The notes under the pieces: model-generated
What the model was told of the DNA's origin: nothing
The model's database searches: none
Seen by the model: the letters and a program-made list of their open reading frames with translations, nothing else
NCBI GenBank assembly: GCA_000442125.1
Contig: KE546972.1
Coordinates: forward strand, 1,510,022 to 1,574,021
Source: Opeltia flavorubescens
Taxonomy: Eukaryota > Ascomycota > Lecanoromycetes > Teloschistales > Teloschistaceae
DNA: 64,000 nt
Direction: 5' to 3'
Shown here: in pieces, positions 34,830-46,422 of the stretch
Position numbering within the stretch: position 1 is the stretch's first letter
Layout: each line of letters starts with the position of its first letter
Translations under genes and position numbers: made by a program

Positions 34830-35547
34830 ATGTATATTCTTCTCAATCCTCAGACACTCGATACCCCGGAACCATTGAATATGATCAGTCGTGTAAGCAC
34901 ACTAAGAGGAATGCATGGATGCCTCCATGGCTGAAGTCTGGCGACGGAAGTCTTGTCGTATATCTCCTTTATTCCCACTACAAGGCTCCTTCACCACCCT
35001 CATCGTTTTCTATGTAGTTTGTATCCTCTGCTATGCAACTTTCTTCTTATTGAACCTATATCGTTTTCCTTGATCACAAGAACAGAAGTGGCATTCGTCT
35101 CACGGCACGTCTTCGTTTACAAGTCTCGAGGATCTAAGTCACGTGCACTATCGTCTCATAATGAGGTACATGGAGTTTTATGCTTCCTTGAGAGGCCGAG
35201 CGTTGCTCCTCGATGAACCGGATTGGCTGACAAGGTTGTAGGGTTTGCGATGAAATTCAAGGAAAAGGCTATCTATACTTTTTGTCGCTGATGGAGTGTA
35301 TGTCGAGCTCCAGATGAATGTTGAGCCTCACCGTATAATCCCGAGTCCATTTTCAGATTCTTTAATTATTTTCTATACTACTTGACATTTGGTTAAATTC
35401 TCGGTACAGCAGCCGGCATTTCCTATTTCCGCCCTCAAGCGGGGATCTACAAGCTCTTCCACCATTACCTCATTCTTCCCTTTGAAAAGACTACCGACTT
35501 GGTGCCTCCAAACATGACCTTCCCACAGCACATATATCGACAGAACA
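34830..35547. other. Intergenic, about 720 bases
   Basis: Promoter side of the dehydrogenase gene. No supported gene is seen. Confidence 0.45.
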
Positions 35548-36934
35548 ATGACTACTTCTCCCCCCAAAATTGCCTTTGCCGGCCTCGGCGCAATGGGCTA
35601 CGGCATGGCCTCCCATCTCGTCAAATCCGGCTACCATGTTACTGCATTCGACATCTACCAACCCTCCCTCGACCGCTTCAGCAACGAAAACAAGGCAGCT
35701 TCCGTAGCAAAGACACCCCGTGGAGCCGTCCAAGACGCTGATTTCCTGATCATTATGGTCGCAACCTCCGTGCAAGCGAACCCATTACTTTTTGACCAAG
35801 ACACCGGCGCCGTACAAGCATTGAAGCAAAACGCAACCATCATCATGACCTCCACGGTCGCTCCGGCTTACATCACTGAACTTCAAACTCTCCTCGCTGA
35901 ACAAAACCGTAAAGATGTCAAGCTCATCGATTCCCCCGTCTCCGGCGGTTCTATCCGCGCAGCGGACGGTACGCTCTCCATCTTCGCTTCTGCAAATGAC
36001 CCGCTCTCCTCCTCCGCGCGCGATATTTTGCAGACCATGAGCGCGCCCAAGAAATTATACGAACTCGGCGAATTGGGCAATGGCTCCAAAGCGAAACTCA
36101 TCCATCAAGTTTTCGCAGGCGTGAATATCGCTGCGACAAGTGAAGTTCTGGGGTTGGCGGCGTTGGCGGGGTGGGATACGAAGGCTGCGTATGAGGCGCT
36201 CAAGAATGGGGAGGGAGGTAGTTGGATGTTTGGGCATAGGGGTGGATATATGTTGGATAATAAGGAGGGGGAAAAGGCGCGGTATAGTGCTATTACGATT
36301 ATTGCGAAGGATGTGGTAAGTTCTGTGTGTCTTTCAACTATGCGCGAAAGTTATATTGATGTTGTGCGATCAATTCCAGGCGATCATAACATCAACAGCC
36401 CGTCCCCTAAACCATCCCCTCCCCCTACTCTCAACCGCGGAACAACTCTTCCTCCATGCCCTCTCCGCTGGTTGGGGCCCTGAAGACGACTGCGTGCTTG
36501 TGAGGCTATATATCCCACATTCACCAAACCTCGTTGCTTCCTCTGCCTCATCCCCTTCAACTCAAAACCCCTCCATATCACTAGACTCACTCGCCCACCT
36601 CCTAACAGCAATCCATGTCGCCGCCGCCGCAGAAGCTATGTCCCTTTCCACTCTGTTGCAGCTCCCTGAAAGCACAATCTTCGACATCGTCTCCAACGCA
36701 GCGGGTTCTAGCGCTGCTTTTTCCAACTATTTTGAAGAATTGAGAGAGCAAGGCTGGAGATTAAGGGGTGAGAAGTTGGGGGGAGTGGGGGGGAGATTAG
36801 GAGAGGTCGTTCAGAGCGTCAGAGGGGGAGGAGAGGAGGTAAGGAGGTATCCGCTTTTTCTGGCGGAGAGAGCGCTGGGAGAGTGGATGAGGGATGGCCT
36901 ACAAACTAAAAATGCAGCTGCTGTGAGCTCGTAG
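35548..36934 (+). CDS. L-threonate dehydrogenase-like beta-hydroxyacid dehydrogenase
   Basis: Two exons (35548-36315, 36380-36934) give 440 residues. The NAD-binding Rossmann motif is IAFAGLGAMGYGMASHL at 8-24, with the acidic D35 of TAFDIY favouring NAD. The substrate-binding DSPVSGGSIRAADGTL block and the catalytic Lys region NGSKAKLIHQVFAGVNIA follow, where the residue three after the Lys is His rather than Asn, as in the L-threonate dehydrogenase (LtnD) subgroup. After the intron a second C-terminal helical domain repeats this pattern (HLLTAIHVAAAAEAM and FDIVSNAAGSSAAFSNYF). The likely reaction is oxidation of a C4 sugar acid or a related beta-hydroxyacid; the exact substrate is unproven. 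Confidence 0.82.
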
Positions 36935-38030
36935 TAGTGATTTGATATCATTCAAGTTTTTGTACAAGAGACCTACAGAAAATCACAAAGCACCATGTGT
37001 GAAAGTATCAGGTATGCCGAATTTTTTAAACAAGTTCGTATCCCAGAAAGCATTAAACGTCCAGAATATACTATTACACGAATTCAACGCGAGCAAAGAA
37101 AAATACACGCCCTTTTCATGGAAGCGGAGGCACTGTGCTTGCATAAAGTTATGCATGTTTATTCCTGAGACAGATTTTCCACTACGTGCGCCGATCAAAC
37201 ATGTCTACTCCGCGACTTCCTCATCAACATGAACCCGGTTAGACTATGGTGTTCTCCTTGCTTTCTCATTTTCTATCACATGATTTGTATTTGTCTTTTG
37301 AGCAAGAAAAAGCTTCTTCCATGAATCACGAAGCACTCGACGTGTCGACTTCCCTGGCAGACTCTGTTTCAACTCCGCTCTAGCTAACGGGCCGTTCATA
37401 ATAGGCCAGATATTGTTTATTTCTATTTTTACTTCTCCCAGCTTTCTGTGAGCCTTCAATATACCACTACTTTGTCGTCAGAGTAGCCTCTTCGTTCAAA
37501 ACGACATGCTGCATTTGTGCAGCAAGCGTGAGACGATGACGGAGCCGGACTAGGAAATGGAACGCTCCGTGTCCTGACAGAGTAAGGACTGCGCCCTGTG
37601 CCATTCCTTTTTGCCATTGCACACGGCAAGGAGATTTACTCGGTGGGTCGAGCCAAGCATGTTTCGTCGTCCGAAAATATAGCATGCCACGCAATAATTA
37701 TGTCTTACTCTGGAGGCGGGTCGTCATATGTCGCACCTACTTCGTTTCACGAGCTACCAAGCTTTGACATGGGAATCTTCAATGTTCATCTCTGTTTACA
37801 CACAGGGACGAGCGACGGCTGAATACTTGGCATCATGAACGATGGTTTCCATACCTTGCTCAACCAGCTCGAAGACCCATGCTAGGTTATGTTGGCGAAA
37901 AACAATGACTTCTCTCCACAAACACATAAAGTCGGTCTCGGACCCGTTGAACAGATAATGTTTTACTCCAGCATTGTCTCTCCTCGTGTGAACGAGAGTT
38001 TTGATCTGCAGACACCTGAGACCCTATACC
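36935..38030. other. Intergenic, 1.1 kb
   Basis: Upstream region of the secreted Cys-rich protein gene. Short open frames on both strands lack coding character. Nothing else is recognised. Confidence 0.45.
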
Positions 38031-39717
38031 ATGCAGTCACGTCGATCTATCCCAATGATTTCACTATGGTCCGTGTTCTGCCTTCTTGCCTCCCTCCTGG
38101 TACAAGTCTCGGCATCAACCGTCTCCGTTGGCGCAGCAGCAGTATCGCAGTCACGCAAAGACAGCGGCGCCAACACCTGCGGCGATGCTCAGGAGTTCAA
38201 CTGTGTCAACGACATTTGCGACCAATGCGCTGGAGATGGGGCGTGTCGGAAAGGCGAAGAATCCGAAATCATCGTAGGGACAGGTTGGGGCGCAACAACT
38301 TGCAACCCGGGTGAAAAATGCACCAATACGCCAGGTCATTGCTTGGAGAGTAAATGGTGCGCTGCTGGGCGACACACAACTCCTCCGGCTGATGGAAGCC
38401 TCGGCACTCCAAAGTTTTTCAAATGTGTCGCTGTCGCCGACCCTTTGCCTGCGAATGAAGTTCTTGTGGTTTTCACCAATCATGATTTTACTGGTGAAGC
38501 TTGCTTCATTCCCTCCCCGGGTATTTGGGCTACCCCTGGAGATCAGAAATCGCAAGCTATCAGCGCCGACACGATTGATGGGAACTTTACAGTATGTCGA
38601 AAGGGTGGCCAACCCGACAAGAAGGGCACAGTGGGACCTGCTGATTCCGGCTTTCTTCTGGGGGCTACTGTCCCTGTTGTCGGCGCATCTGTAGCCGGAG
38701 CGATCGGGATACCTGGTCTCTTTGCGGCCGACCCTGCGGCGGTTTCGGCTGCCAATGAGGCAGCGGGTGAAAGCCAGGAAGAAGAAGGAGATGATGACAG
38801 TGATGACGACAATCAGCAACCAAAATGTACAACCGACGACGACGACAACGCTACTGAAGATGGTGAGGATGAACTAGTCTGTCCCTTTACAAGGAGACTG
38901 GTCCGGCGTGCGGCCGCCAAGTCACCTTCTTCAAGGCTTAAGCAAGGTCAGTGAAACATATGGCGGCTCACAAAAACCATGCTGACACGATATATTAGTC
39001 GTGAGCTATTCCACCATTTACAAGAACAAGCCATTCTGGACTGCAGGAGATCCCACAACCGCTGCCTTGAAAGTCTACCAGACTCGAACGGAAGGGACGT
39101 CTGGAAATGAAAATTGTCGCCACAAGGCTGAAATCGACCACATTGTCGAAGCTCAGAGTATCGTGGAATTCTTCAGCGGACCGAACCCGAAACCCAATTT
39201 CATTGATCAGGCGAAATGGGACAGTCTGGTCTCAGCTGTTTTGACGGGTACTCCAAAGGTCACCAACCCACCTCAAGCTGCCACGCCAGGCTTCAATGAG
39301 CTTGGTTTGGCGCTGGGTGCGATTAATAATCTTCAAGCGATAGATGCGAGGGTGAACTCTATGAAAGGGAAGATTATGGCAAAGGTAAGAATTTTCCCAC
39401 CTTTTTCACCAAACCTCCCTCACCATCCTCACTCACATATACAAAAATAGGGCACATGCGACTGGGCCAAAAACGGCTACGGAAGCTGGAAGAAAAGCAC
39501 AGCCGAAGTCCTCAAAGTTTACCTAGGTCAGGTGCAAGATATTGCCCTTCAGAACGCTCAGGATATCGGCTCTGCGGCGGATGATTTTTTGGGGACGAAG
39601 GATCGGGGGATTTGTAGCTCGGCGTTTAAGCAGAGGGTGCAGGAGATTTGGCAGGCGGCTTTGGGCCAGTTGGGGGATAGGCTTAAGGATGGGAGTGTGA
39701 GTTGGAAGGCGGAATGA
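38031..39717 (+). CDS. Secreted Cys-rich protein with HNH-nuclease-like C-terminal domain
   Basis: Three exons (38031-38946, 38999-39384, 39451-39717) give 522 residues. A signal peptide is clear (ISLWSVFCLLASLLVQVSAS). A Cys-rich module with eleven Cys follows to about residue 131, then a Gly/Ala-rich hydrophobic stretch (LLGATVPVVGASVAGAIGIP), a long Asp/Glu run, and a basic cluster TRRLVRRAAAK at about 290-299 that resembles Kex2-type processing sites. The C-terminal domain has AEIDHIVEAQ (D352, H353), INNLQ (N415, N416) and VNSMKGK (N425, K430), the order and spacing of an HNH/His-Me finger nuclease. It ends with GTCDWAKNGYGSWKKST and a helical tail with one Cys. I know no named family. 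A secreted, proteolytically released nuclease-like effector is my inference. Confidence 0.65.
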
Positions 39718-40230
39718 TTGCGAGGGCGGAATTGGGAGGTCGATTGCGTGTGGTCTGCGTATGTATTATTTGAAATAACATGTAGGAGAAATTGGAACAC
39801 ACAAGAAAGAATTAACGAAATAACACAACTTTAATTAGGAAATCTAATCTTTTCACTGCCTGAACATACGGTCTCGGGAGCTGTATCTTCCTACGTCTCG
39901 TTGGGAGAGATATGGAGAAAAACGTATCGATGAAAGATTTTCCCCCAACATCCATAAGGTTTCAGCGGAGAATAACCACTTCGCTACCGCCTAAAAACAC
40001 CGATGGCATATCTACCAGAGCGGTTCTTCCCAATCGAAACAGATAGTCTCTTCCCAACCGGAGATAGAATAGATATGAGAGAGACATGAAGATATATCAA
40101 CGCCGCTCGCTATGCAAAAATCGCCTTTTTGCCCCTTTTACAAAATTGAACCCGCCCTTGATCCCTTACAGATTTCCCATGGAGCGGAGAGGAATGAGAA
40201 GTTATGCCACCCCACCCGTCTCGGTTTTTC
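39718..40230. other. Convergent 3' region
   Basis: About 510 bases between two stop codons. No gene is seen. Confidence 0.45.
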
Positions 40231-42739
40231 TCAACCCTTGCTCACCCCGGGCGTTACTTCCCCTTCCACTTTCCTGCTTTCATCATCTCCCTCCCCCTCT
40301 CCTTCTCCCTCCTCCCCGCCCTCTACGAATCCTTCATCCTCTTCTCCCTCAGCGTGCTCAACATGCTGCCTCGGCCTCGTCGCATCAGGCACCACATCTC
40401 CACCACTCATCTGCCACTCCATCAACTTCGTAAACGCCCCATCTTTCCTATTGCTTAGTTCCGCATACGAGCCCTGCTCCGCTACTTTGCCGTCTGCAGA
40501 AAGCACGATGATGGTGTCGGAGCGCTTTATAGTCGAGAGGCGATGAGCGATGCTGATGGTTGTGTTATTGCCCCTGAGGAGAGCGGCGAGGGCGCTGTTG
40601 ACGAGGGTTTCGGATTCGGCATCGAGGGCGGATGTCGCTGTTGAAGATGTTTAGCGGATAGGTTTCAAGATGATGGGACGGGGTTGATGAAAATAATGGG
40701 GGAAAGGAGGGAGAGGGCAAAGGGGAGTTGGCACGTACCTTCATCCAGGATCAAGATATCCGGGTTCTTGACCAAGGCGCGAGCAATCGCAATTCTCTGT
40801 TTCTGACCACCGGAAAGCTGTGCGCCTCGGGCGCCGACAAAGGTGTTGAGACCGTCCGGGAAGTCTTCGATGAATCTGCAATTTGCCTTCCGAGCTGCAG
40901 CGTTAATCTCTCCCTGTGTGGCGGTGGGTTTCGCGTAAGCGATGTTTTCGGCAATGGTGCCTGAGAAGAGAACTGGTTCTTGAGCCACGATGCCGATTTT
41001 TCTTCGCAGAGACTTGACGTTCATGGTGGAGATGTCGACGCCATCGATCTTGATTGAGCCTTGCGTGGGAGTGTAGAAGCGGAGCATGAGCGATGCGATA
41101 GTGGATTTGCCGCCGCCAGATGGTCCGACAATGGCGACATTTGTTCCTTGGGGGATTTCAAAGTTGAGACCGTTGAAGATGTCTACGGCGGGTCGGGTTG
41201 GGTAGCTGAAGGTAAGGTTTTCGAATCGGATTGGACCTCGAGCAGATTTGACAGGGGTGCCTACGGTTGGTGAGATTGTGGGATTTCGGTCTTGGAGCTC
41301 GAACAATCGACTGGCTGCTCCGACACCTTTCATGAGTTCGGAGTAAAAGCTTGAGAGCCCGAAGATGCTGGAGCCGGCATAGACGGTGTACATGAGGAAG
41401 GAGGAGAGTTCGCCAATGCTGATGGCACCTGATTGCACCATCCCGCCTCCGACATAGAGGACAGCCAGTATAGTCAGATTACCAAGAAGACCAGTCTAGA
41501 ATTATTAGTGAATGTTTCCATAAGCGCTCATGCTCTACTTACAGTACTAAAGAAAGTTGCGCTGATGAAAGCCTCCCGTTTGCCCAGGTTGAATATCTTC
41601 TTAACTTGTTTATTGTACCGAGAAACCTCCAGTATTTCACCAGCAAATGCTTGACTCGTTCTGACATTGCCTAGTCTTTCTTCGGCAATCTTTGTAAGGG
41701 TGCCTAGACTTCTCTGGATCTTGCGGCTGAGATTCCTGATCGCTTTCCCGTAAAAGAAAGCTCCAACACCGATTGCAGGAAGCATGATTGTAAGGATACC
41801 GGTAAGTTTCATGCTCACGAAAGCCATAAGACCAATACCAGCAGCCCCACTGACCAGGGAGCGAAGGCCATCTGACAGGTTTTGGGTGATGCTTTTACCA
41901 ACTATGATTGTATCCGAACTTAAGCGTGATATGAGATCGCCAACACGGTTTGCGTCGAAGAATTCGGCATTCTGAATGAATGTCCGCCGGAAAAGTTGCG
42001 AGCGCAACCGGGCTACAATTCTCTCGCCAACGATACGCAGAATGATTATCCGGCCATAATTCGCGCCAGCGCCAACCGCCAGTATTCCGCCGAGGGCAAC
42101 ATAGAAGGTTGTGAGATCCAGTCCGAACAAGTGATCCGTTCCGGCCTCTGGCTTCGTTGCGACATCCAAAATCTTTCCTATGGAGAATGGCACGGATACT
42201 GAAATGCCAGATGATACAAGCAAGAACAGAAAAGCAACACTCAAGACTTTGGCTTCTGGTCTAGCGATTTTGACAAGTCTCCAAATTTCCCAAAAGCCGG
42301 CATATTGACCCTGTGGTTTGCCCTCTTTTGACAGACGAGCGCTGAGATTCACCTGAGCTGCCTGAGAAGCCTTCTCCGATTTCTCAAACCCTCGCTCTTG
42401 CTCCTGTTCCAAGCCAAGCTCGGCGTCATCATCTTCGCTCGTCTGGGTTGCCTTTGTCTTAGTTGCTGTGGTAGGTGTGTCATGATGTGTTGGAGTCTGG
42501 GAGAAAGCCCGGCTGGATGTCACAGATGGCTTGAAGACAGTATCGTGGAGGAAAGGGCTTTGTAATGTTCGACGATGAGGAGGCGGTTTCTGCGAAGTAA
42601 TTGTAAGGAGGGGGCTGGAGCTGTAAGCTTTGCAAGAAAAGTGTCGTTTGGAATCATTAATTATTGAGCGAGCTGAGCGAGGCAATATGCAAGGTCCTTT
42701 GCGACTGAATTGCTGAGCAAGNAGCTGGGAGCTGCGCAT
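40231..42739 (-). CDS. MDL1: Mitochondrial ABC transporter, Mdl1/ABCB10 type
   Basis: Half-size ABC exporter of the inner mitochondrial membrane; yeast Mdl1 exports peptides made by matrix proteolysis. Three exons: 41543-42739, 40739-41495 and 40231-40637, giving 786 residues. The long N-terminus is basic and Ser/Thr-rich (KRHFSCKAYSSSPLL), a mitochondrial presequence, then a charged linker. The transmembrane domain starts near FWEIWRLVKIARPEAK. The nucleotide-binding domain has Walker A GPSGGGKST at 523-531, the Q-loop in GIVAQEPVLFSGTIAENIAY, the signature LSGGQKQR and Walker B ILILDEATSALD, the last split by an intron after the Glu codon, with SIAHRLSTI as the H-loop. The C-terminal tail is Gly/Glu-rich. 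One codon contains an N (42722). Confidence 0.93.
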
Positions 42740-43076
42740 TGTATAATGTTACCGATCGTCAAGGACATCCATAATGTTCAATGAGCGGCGCAGGCACGAT
42801 CTGTGAAGCTTAATCTGGTCGTGCCAAATCTAAATATCCGAAGCTAGCGATGATCTCGTCATTACCTAATTTGGCGCCGTACTAAATAGATTAGATTCGC
42901 GGCACCGATGGGTGACGTTTAGGGGGTGTGAATATCCTCATGAACTTAAAATAACACCCAAGGGATGGTCCTTCGATTCAAGAGCCCGCACCGTAGCAGT
43001 CATTCAATGTCTAACCAATTTTTCTACAGAAGTATGTTCAAGATAAATACCATATCAAACCCTTTCAAAACACACC
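42740..43076. other. Intergenic, about 340 bases
   Basis: Promoter side of MDL1 and 3' flank of PRD1. Nothing else is seen. Confidence 0.45.
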
Positions 43077-45372
43077 TTACGCAAGGCCCAGTTCCTTATA
43101 AAATGCCTCCGTGCTCGGTTTCCGGCCTAGGAAATCCTCCAAAGTCTGCATCTCGTCCTGACTCCCGCCGCGCTCCAGCACGGTATGTCGGTATCTCCGA
43201 CCTTCTTTACCGTTCATGGGATCTTTGGCGAAGACGGTGTGGAACATGTCTGCGCTGTAGACTTGCGAGCTGTAGTGGGAGGGTGGTTAGTTTATGTGTT
43301 TTTGGGGAGTGGACTTAAACCACTCGGAAGGGGGGAGGCGGATATGTACCTGAGGTAGCCATAATAGCCAGCGTCATAACCGCCGATCAAATGGCCGAAT
43401 GTTGCATGACCGTTACCTATATGAATATCTTAGTAACCAATGATGGAATTTCAAGGGTAATTGGACTTTACGAACCCCATTTATAACCCTCACCCAAATC
43501 CTCCGGTCCATCCAGCCCCGAAATCTCCTTCCTCAACCGATTGTACATGTCCGGGATATCATAGCTCTCCAATTCCTCATGACTCTTCGGTTCGTGAACA
43601 GCCATATCGAACATCCCGAAATGCAGCTGCCGGAGATTAAATAGCGCGTCATTGACATGTTTTGTCTTGACGAGGTTCTCGATCAATTCATCTGGTAACT
43701 TGACTTCAGGCTTGCTCTCCCCTTTTGCTTGCTCTTTCCATGCGGCTTCGTATTCTGGTGATAAGGCAGAGTAATGATGGCTTAGCGCTTTCAGTTGACT
43801 GGGTGTCCAGCACCAGTTTTCGAGCATTTGGCTGGGCGCTTCGACGAAATCTCGGACTGTGTTTGTGCCGTGGAAACGTGAGTAGATTGTCCTGGAGACG
43901 AGGTCGTGGATGCCGTGCCCAAGTTCGTGGAAGAGTGTGACGACTTCGTCGTGCTTGAGCAGACTGGGTTTCTTGGGTGTTGGCTTGGAGAAGTTGCAAA
44001 CTAGAGCAGTGGCCGGATATCTCCGCTTTCCATGCTCGTCAATGTATCCGGGTTGGATGTTGAAGTTTGCTGCATGTCCGTATTTCCCGTCTCGGGGATG
44101 CAAGTCTAGGTAGAGGTAGCCGACGAAGCCACTGCCTTCGTTTTCATCATCCCAAACACTGTAGAGCTTTACATCTGGGTGCCAGATTATGTCATCGCCC
44201 CTGCCTGAAGGAGAGATTGATGATCGATCAGAGTCTTGAATTTCGACGAAGACGAGTCCGAAGAGCTGTTCAAAAATCTCAAGCATTCCGCGTATTGAAG
44301 TCTGCAGAGGAAAGTATTCGGCTAGTTTCTCTTGATCTAGAGAGTAATCCTTCTCCAACATCAATCGATCGTAAAAGCGATTGTCCCAAAGGAAGTAATG
44401 ACCATCAATAATTCTCTGCTCGCCCCGAGCTTTAAGATCCTTCTCCTTAAGCTCGTTGAGCGTCTTCTTCTCCGCCGCTCCTCCTTTAGTCAGGCGTTGT
44501 CGAAGATCACCAAGAAAATCGTCCACCGTCTTTGGGGTTTTAGCCATCTTGTCCTCAATCTTGAACGCTGCATGGTTGGGATAGCCCAACAGTCTAGCAG
44601 CTTCGTCCCGAAGATCGATAGCCTCTCGAAACAATGGTACATTCTGGTTGCACTTATTCTCATTCGCGATGAAGACCTGCTTCCTCGTCTCGATATTCTT
44701 ACAGTACTTCAAGGTAGGGAACAGATCCGGATACTTGAAGCTCATCCTCAGCTTGCCCGCATTCTCGCCTTCACCCTTCTCGAAAGTCGACAGAACATCC
44801 GCTGGTGTACCGTCCAATTCCTCTGGTGTAAACCATAAGCCTCCATTCTCCTCATTCAGATTCTTCTGGAACATGATGCTGATATCGCTTAGCTTCTTCT
44901 TGATGTCCTTGAACCGGTCCCTCTTTTCACCAGCAGGTATTCCCAGCCCATTTCGTACAAAGCCCTTGTGCTCTTTCTCTAGCAACCGCTGGGATTCCGG
45001 CTCTAATTTCTCTTTCTTTTGCAGGGTGGCATCGACGAGGTGGAAGATATCCTCCCGCATTGACGACTCAATGGAGAAGTCGTTGATGAGTTTTTCGGCC
45101 TCGGTGGAAGCATTCCGTAGAGCTTGGTCGGTGGACACGGCTTGGTAGAAGCCAATGATTGGCGCTGATAATCCCATCCTATTCTCATCTTGAGCCATTG
45201 GCAGCAGAACATCCTTGAAAGTAGCGTCACTAGACTTTACATCTGCAACGATCTTGTCCTGAACTCCTCGTGACTTCTCAATCAGGCTTTTGATGTCGTC
45301 TATCACGGACGTAGGGGTGCCCGTGAACATGGGAGGTTCTTGAGGTGGTTTCTTGAAAGCTTGCGGAGCCAT
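43077..45372 (-). CDS. PRD1: Metallopeptidase M3 (thimet oligopeptidase / saccharolysin)
   Basis: Zinc oligopeptidase that degrades short peptides in the cytosol and the mitochondrial intermembrane space. Three exons: 43476-45372, 43350-43416 and 43077-43269, giving 718 residues. The zinc site is HELGH (H482, E483, H486) with E511 in VEAPSQMLENW as third ligand. Substrate-side motifs follow: NGHATFGHLIGGYDAGYYGY and YSADMF, spread over the two short last exons. The ATG at 45372 gives a cytosolic-type N-terminus. However, the frame stays open upstream to about 45550 and encodes SSLLSAFYYKIPPLASRPFK, basic and hydroxylated like a mitochondrial presequence, after an AG at a possible acceptor. 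A second, mitochondrial form is possible. Confidence 0.93.
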
Positions 45373-46007
45373 AGTGGCGGTGGTTAACGGACGAATACCG
45401 GTAGCAGTGGATGTTTTGAAAGGTCTGCTTGCTAGAGGTGGTATTTTGTAGTAAAAGGCGGATAGCAGTGAGGAGAATCGAGTGGTAGGTGCCAGGACGA
45501 GGATGAGAGCTATGAAGAGGAAGAGGCCAAGGAGCAGGAACTTAACCGATCTAGAGACTGCCAGAATGAAGGGAGTCGGGTGTCAATACAAGTAAGGCAG
45601 GGAGCAGGCGAAAAGGTGTAGGTTGTGTTATTTGAGATCGGGAGTCTGATTCTCTAGATGTACATAAACCGGGGCGTTCTACGATTGGTGGGGCTTCGGG
45701 AGCAAGAAGCTAATGACCGATATGGAATACATCTTAGCCTTGGCTCATTCTACCAATCTCAGACCTGATATTCCTTACAGCCTGTCGCTGTCATGCTATT
45801 TTGTCTCTGCTTGCTGATATTCCGCCCCTCGCTTCCTCAACTCAGCGTTGTGCAAACGCAGTTCGCTAACAATAATGATGGATCACTAAGTTCCAGTATG
45901 ATATCTCCACTGTTTTCACCGTTTCAATACAGAAGTAATGCAGCACTTGGATACCATCAATCTCCAAGATGATTCCCCAGTATTTTGATTGGCCGATCCC
46001 AGTAGTT
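45373..46007. other. Upstream region of PRD1
   Basis: About 630 bases. The first about 180 may be coding in an alternative PRD1 first exon; the rest shows nothing. Confidence 0.4.
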
Positions 46008-46422
46008 TCAATTTTCCGAGCTTTGAAAGAACAAAGGGGCTACGGATGTTGTCCTCAAGGTGAGCTTTGCAGCATCCAGTGCTTTTTCAACAACCCTCGG
46101 AAAGATGGTAAAAGCCGGCGAGAAGGAGTATTCGACTTCTAATTGGTGGAAGGTAGTTTGCATCGCCGTGGTAATTGTCCATACGGTGAACCTCGCAGCA
46201 TGCGTTGGGTATGGAGTTGAAGAAGCGTTAGCTATATTCACAATATATGATGTGTAGCCACGAGATTTAAGGTGAGGAGAAGAAGCGGCATTAAGCAACT
46301 CATCCATGAGTCTGAGAGCCAAGGCTATGCCTAGGCACGTCAGTCTGGAGAAACCGAGACGCTCCTCGCCGATGCTTACACTTGGTCGTTATTGCAGGAG
46401 CTGTCTGTGTCATATTGTACAT
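46008..46422 (-). CDS. Small hypothetical protein, 121 residues
   Basis: Two exons, 46380-46422 and 46008-46330, separated by a 49-base intron with a GTAAGC donor, a GACTGACG branch-like site and a CCTAG acceptor. Splicing yields MYNMTQTAPAITTK joined to CIALALRLMDELLNAASS, then TSYIVNIANASSTPYP and FTIFPRVVEKALDAAKLTL. No signal peptide or membrane helix is clear and I do not recognise the family. The frame upstream of the ATG stays open a further 27 codons, so the start is uncertain. It sits at the edge of a gene-poor AT-rich block. Confidence 0.5.
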
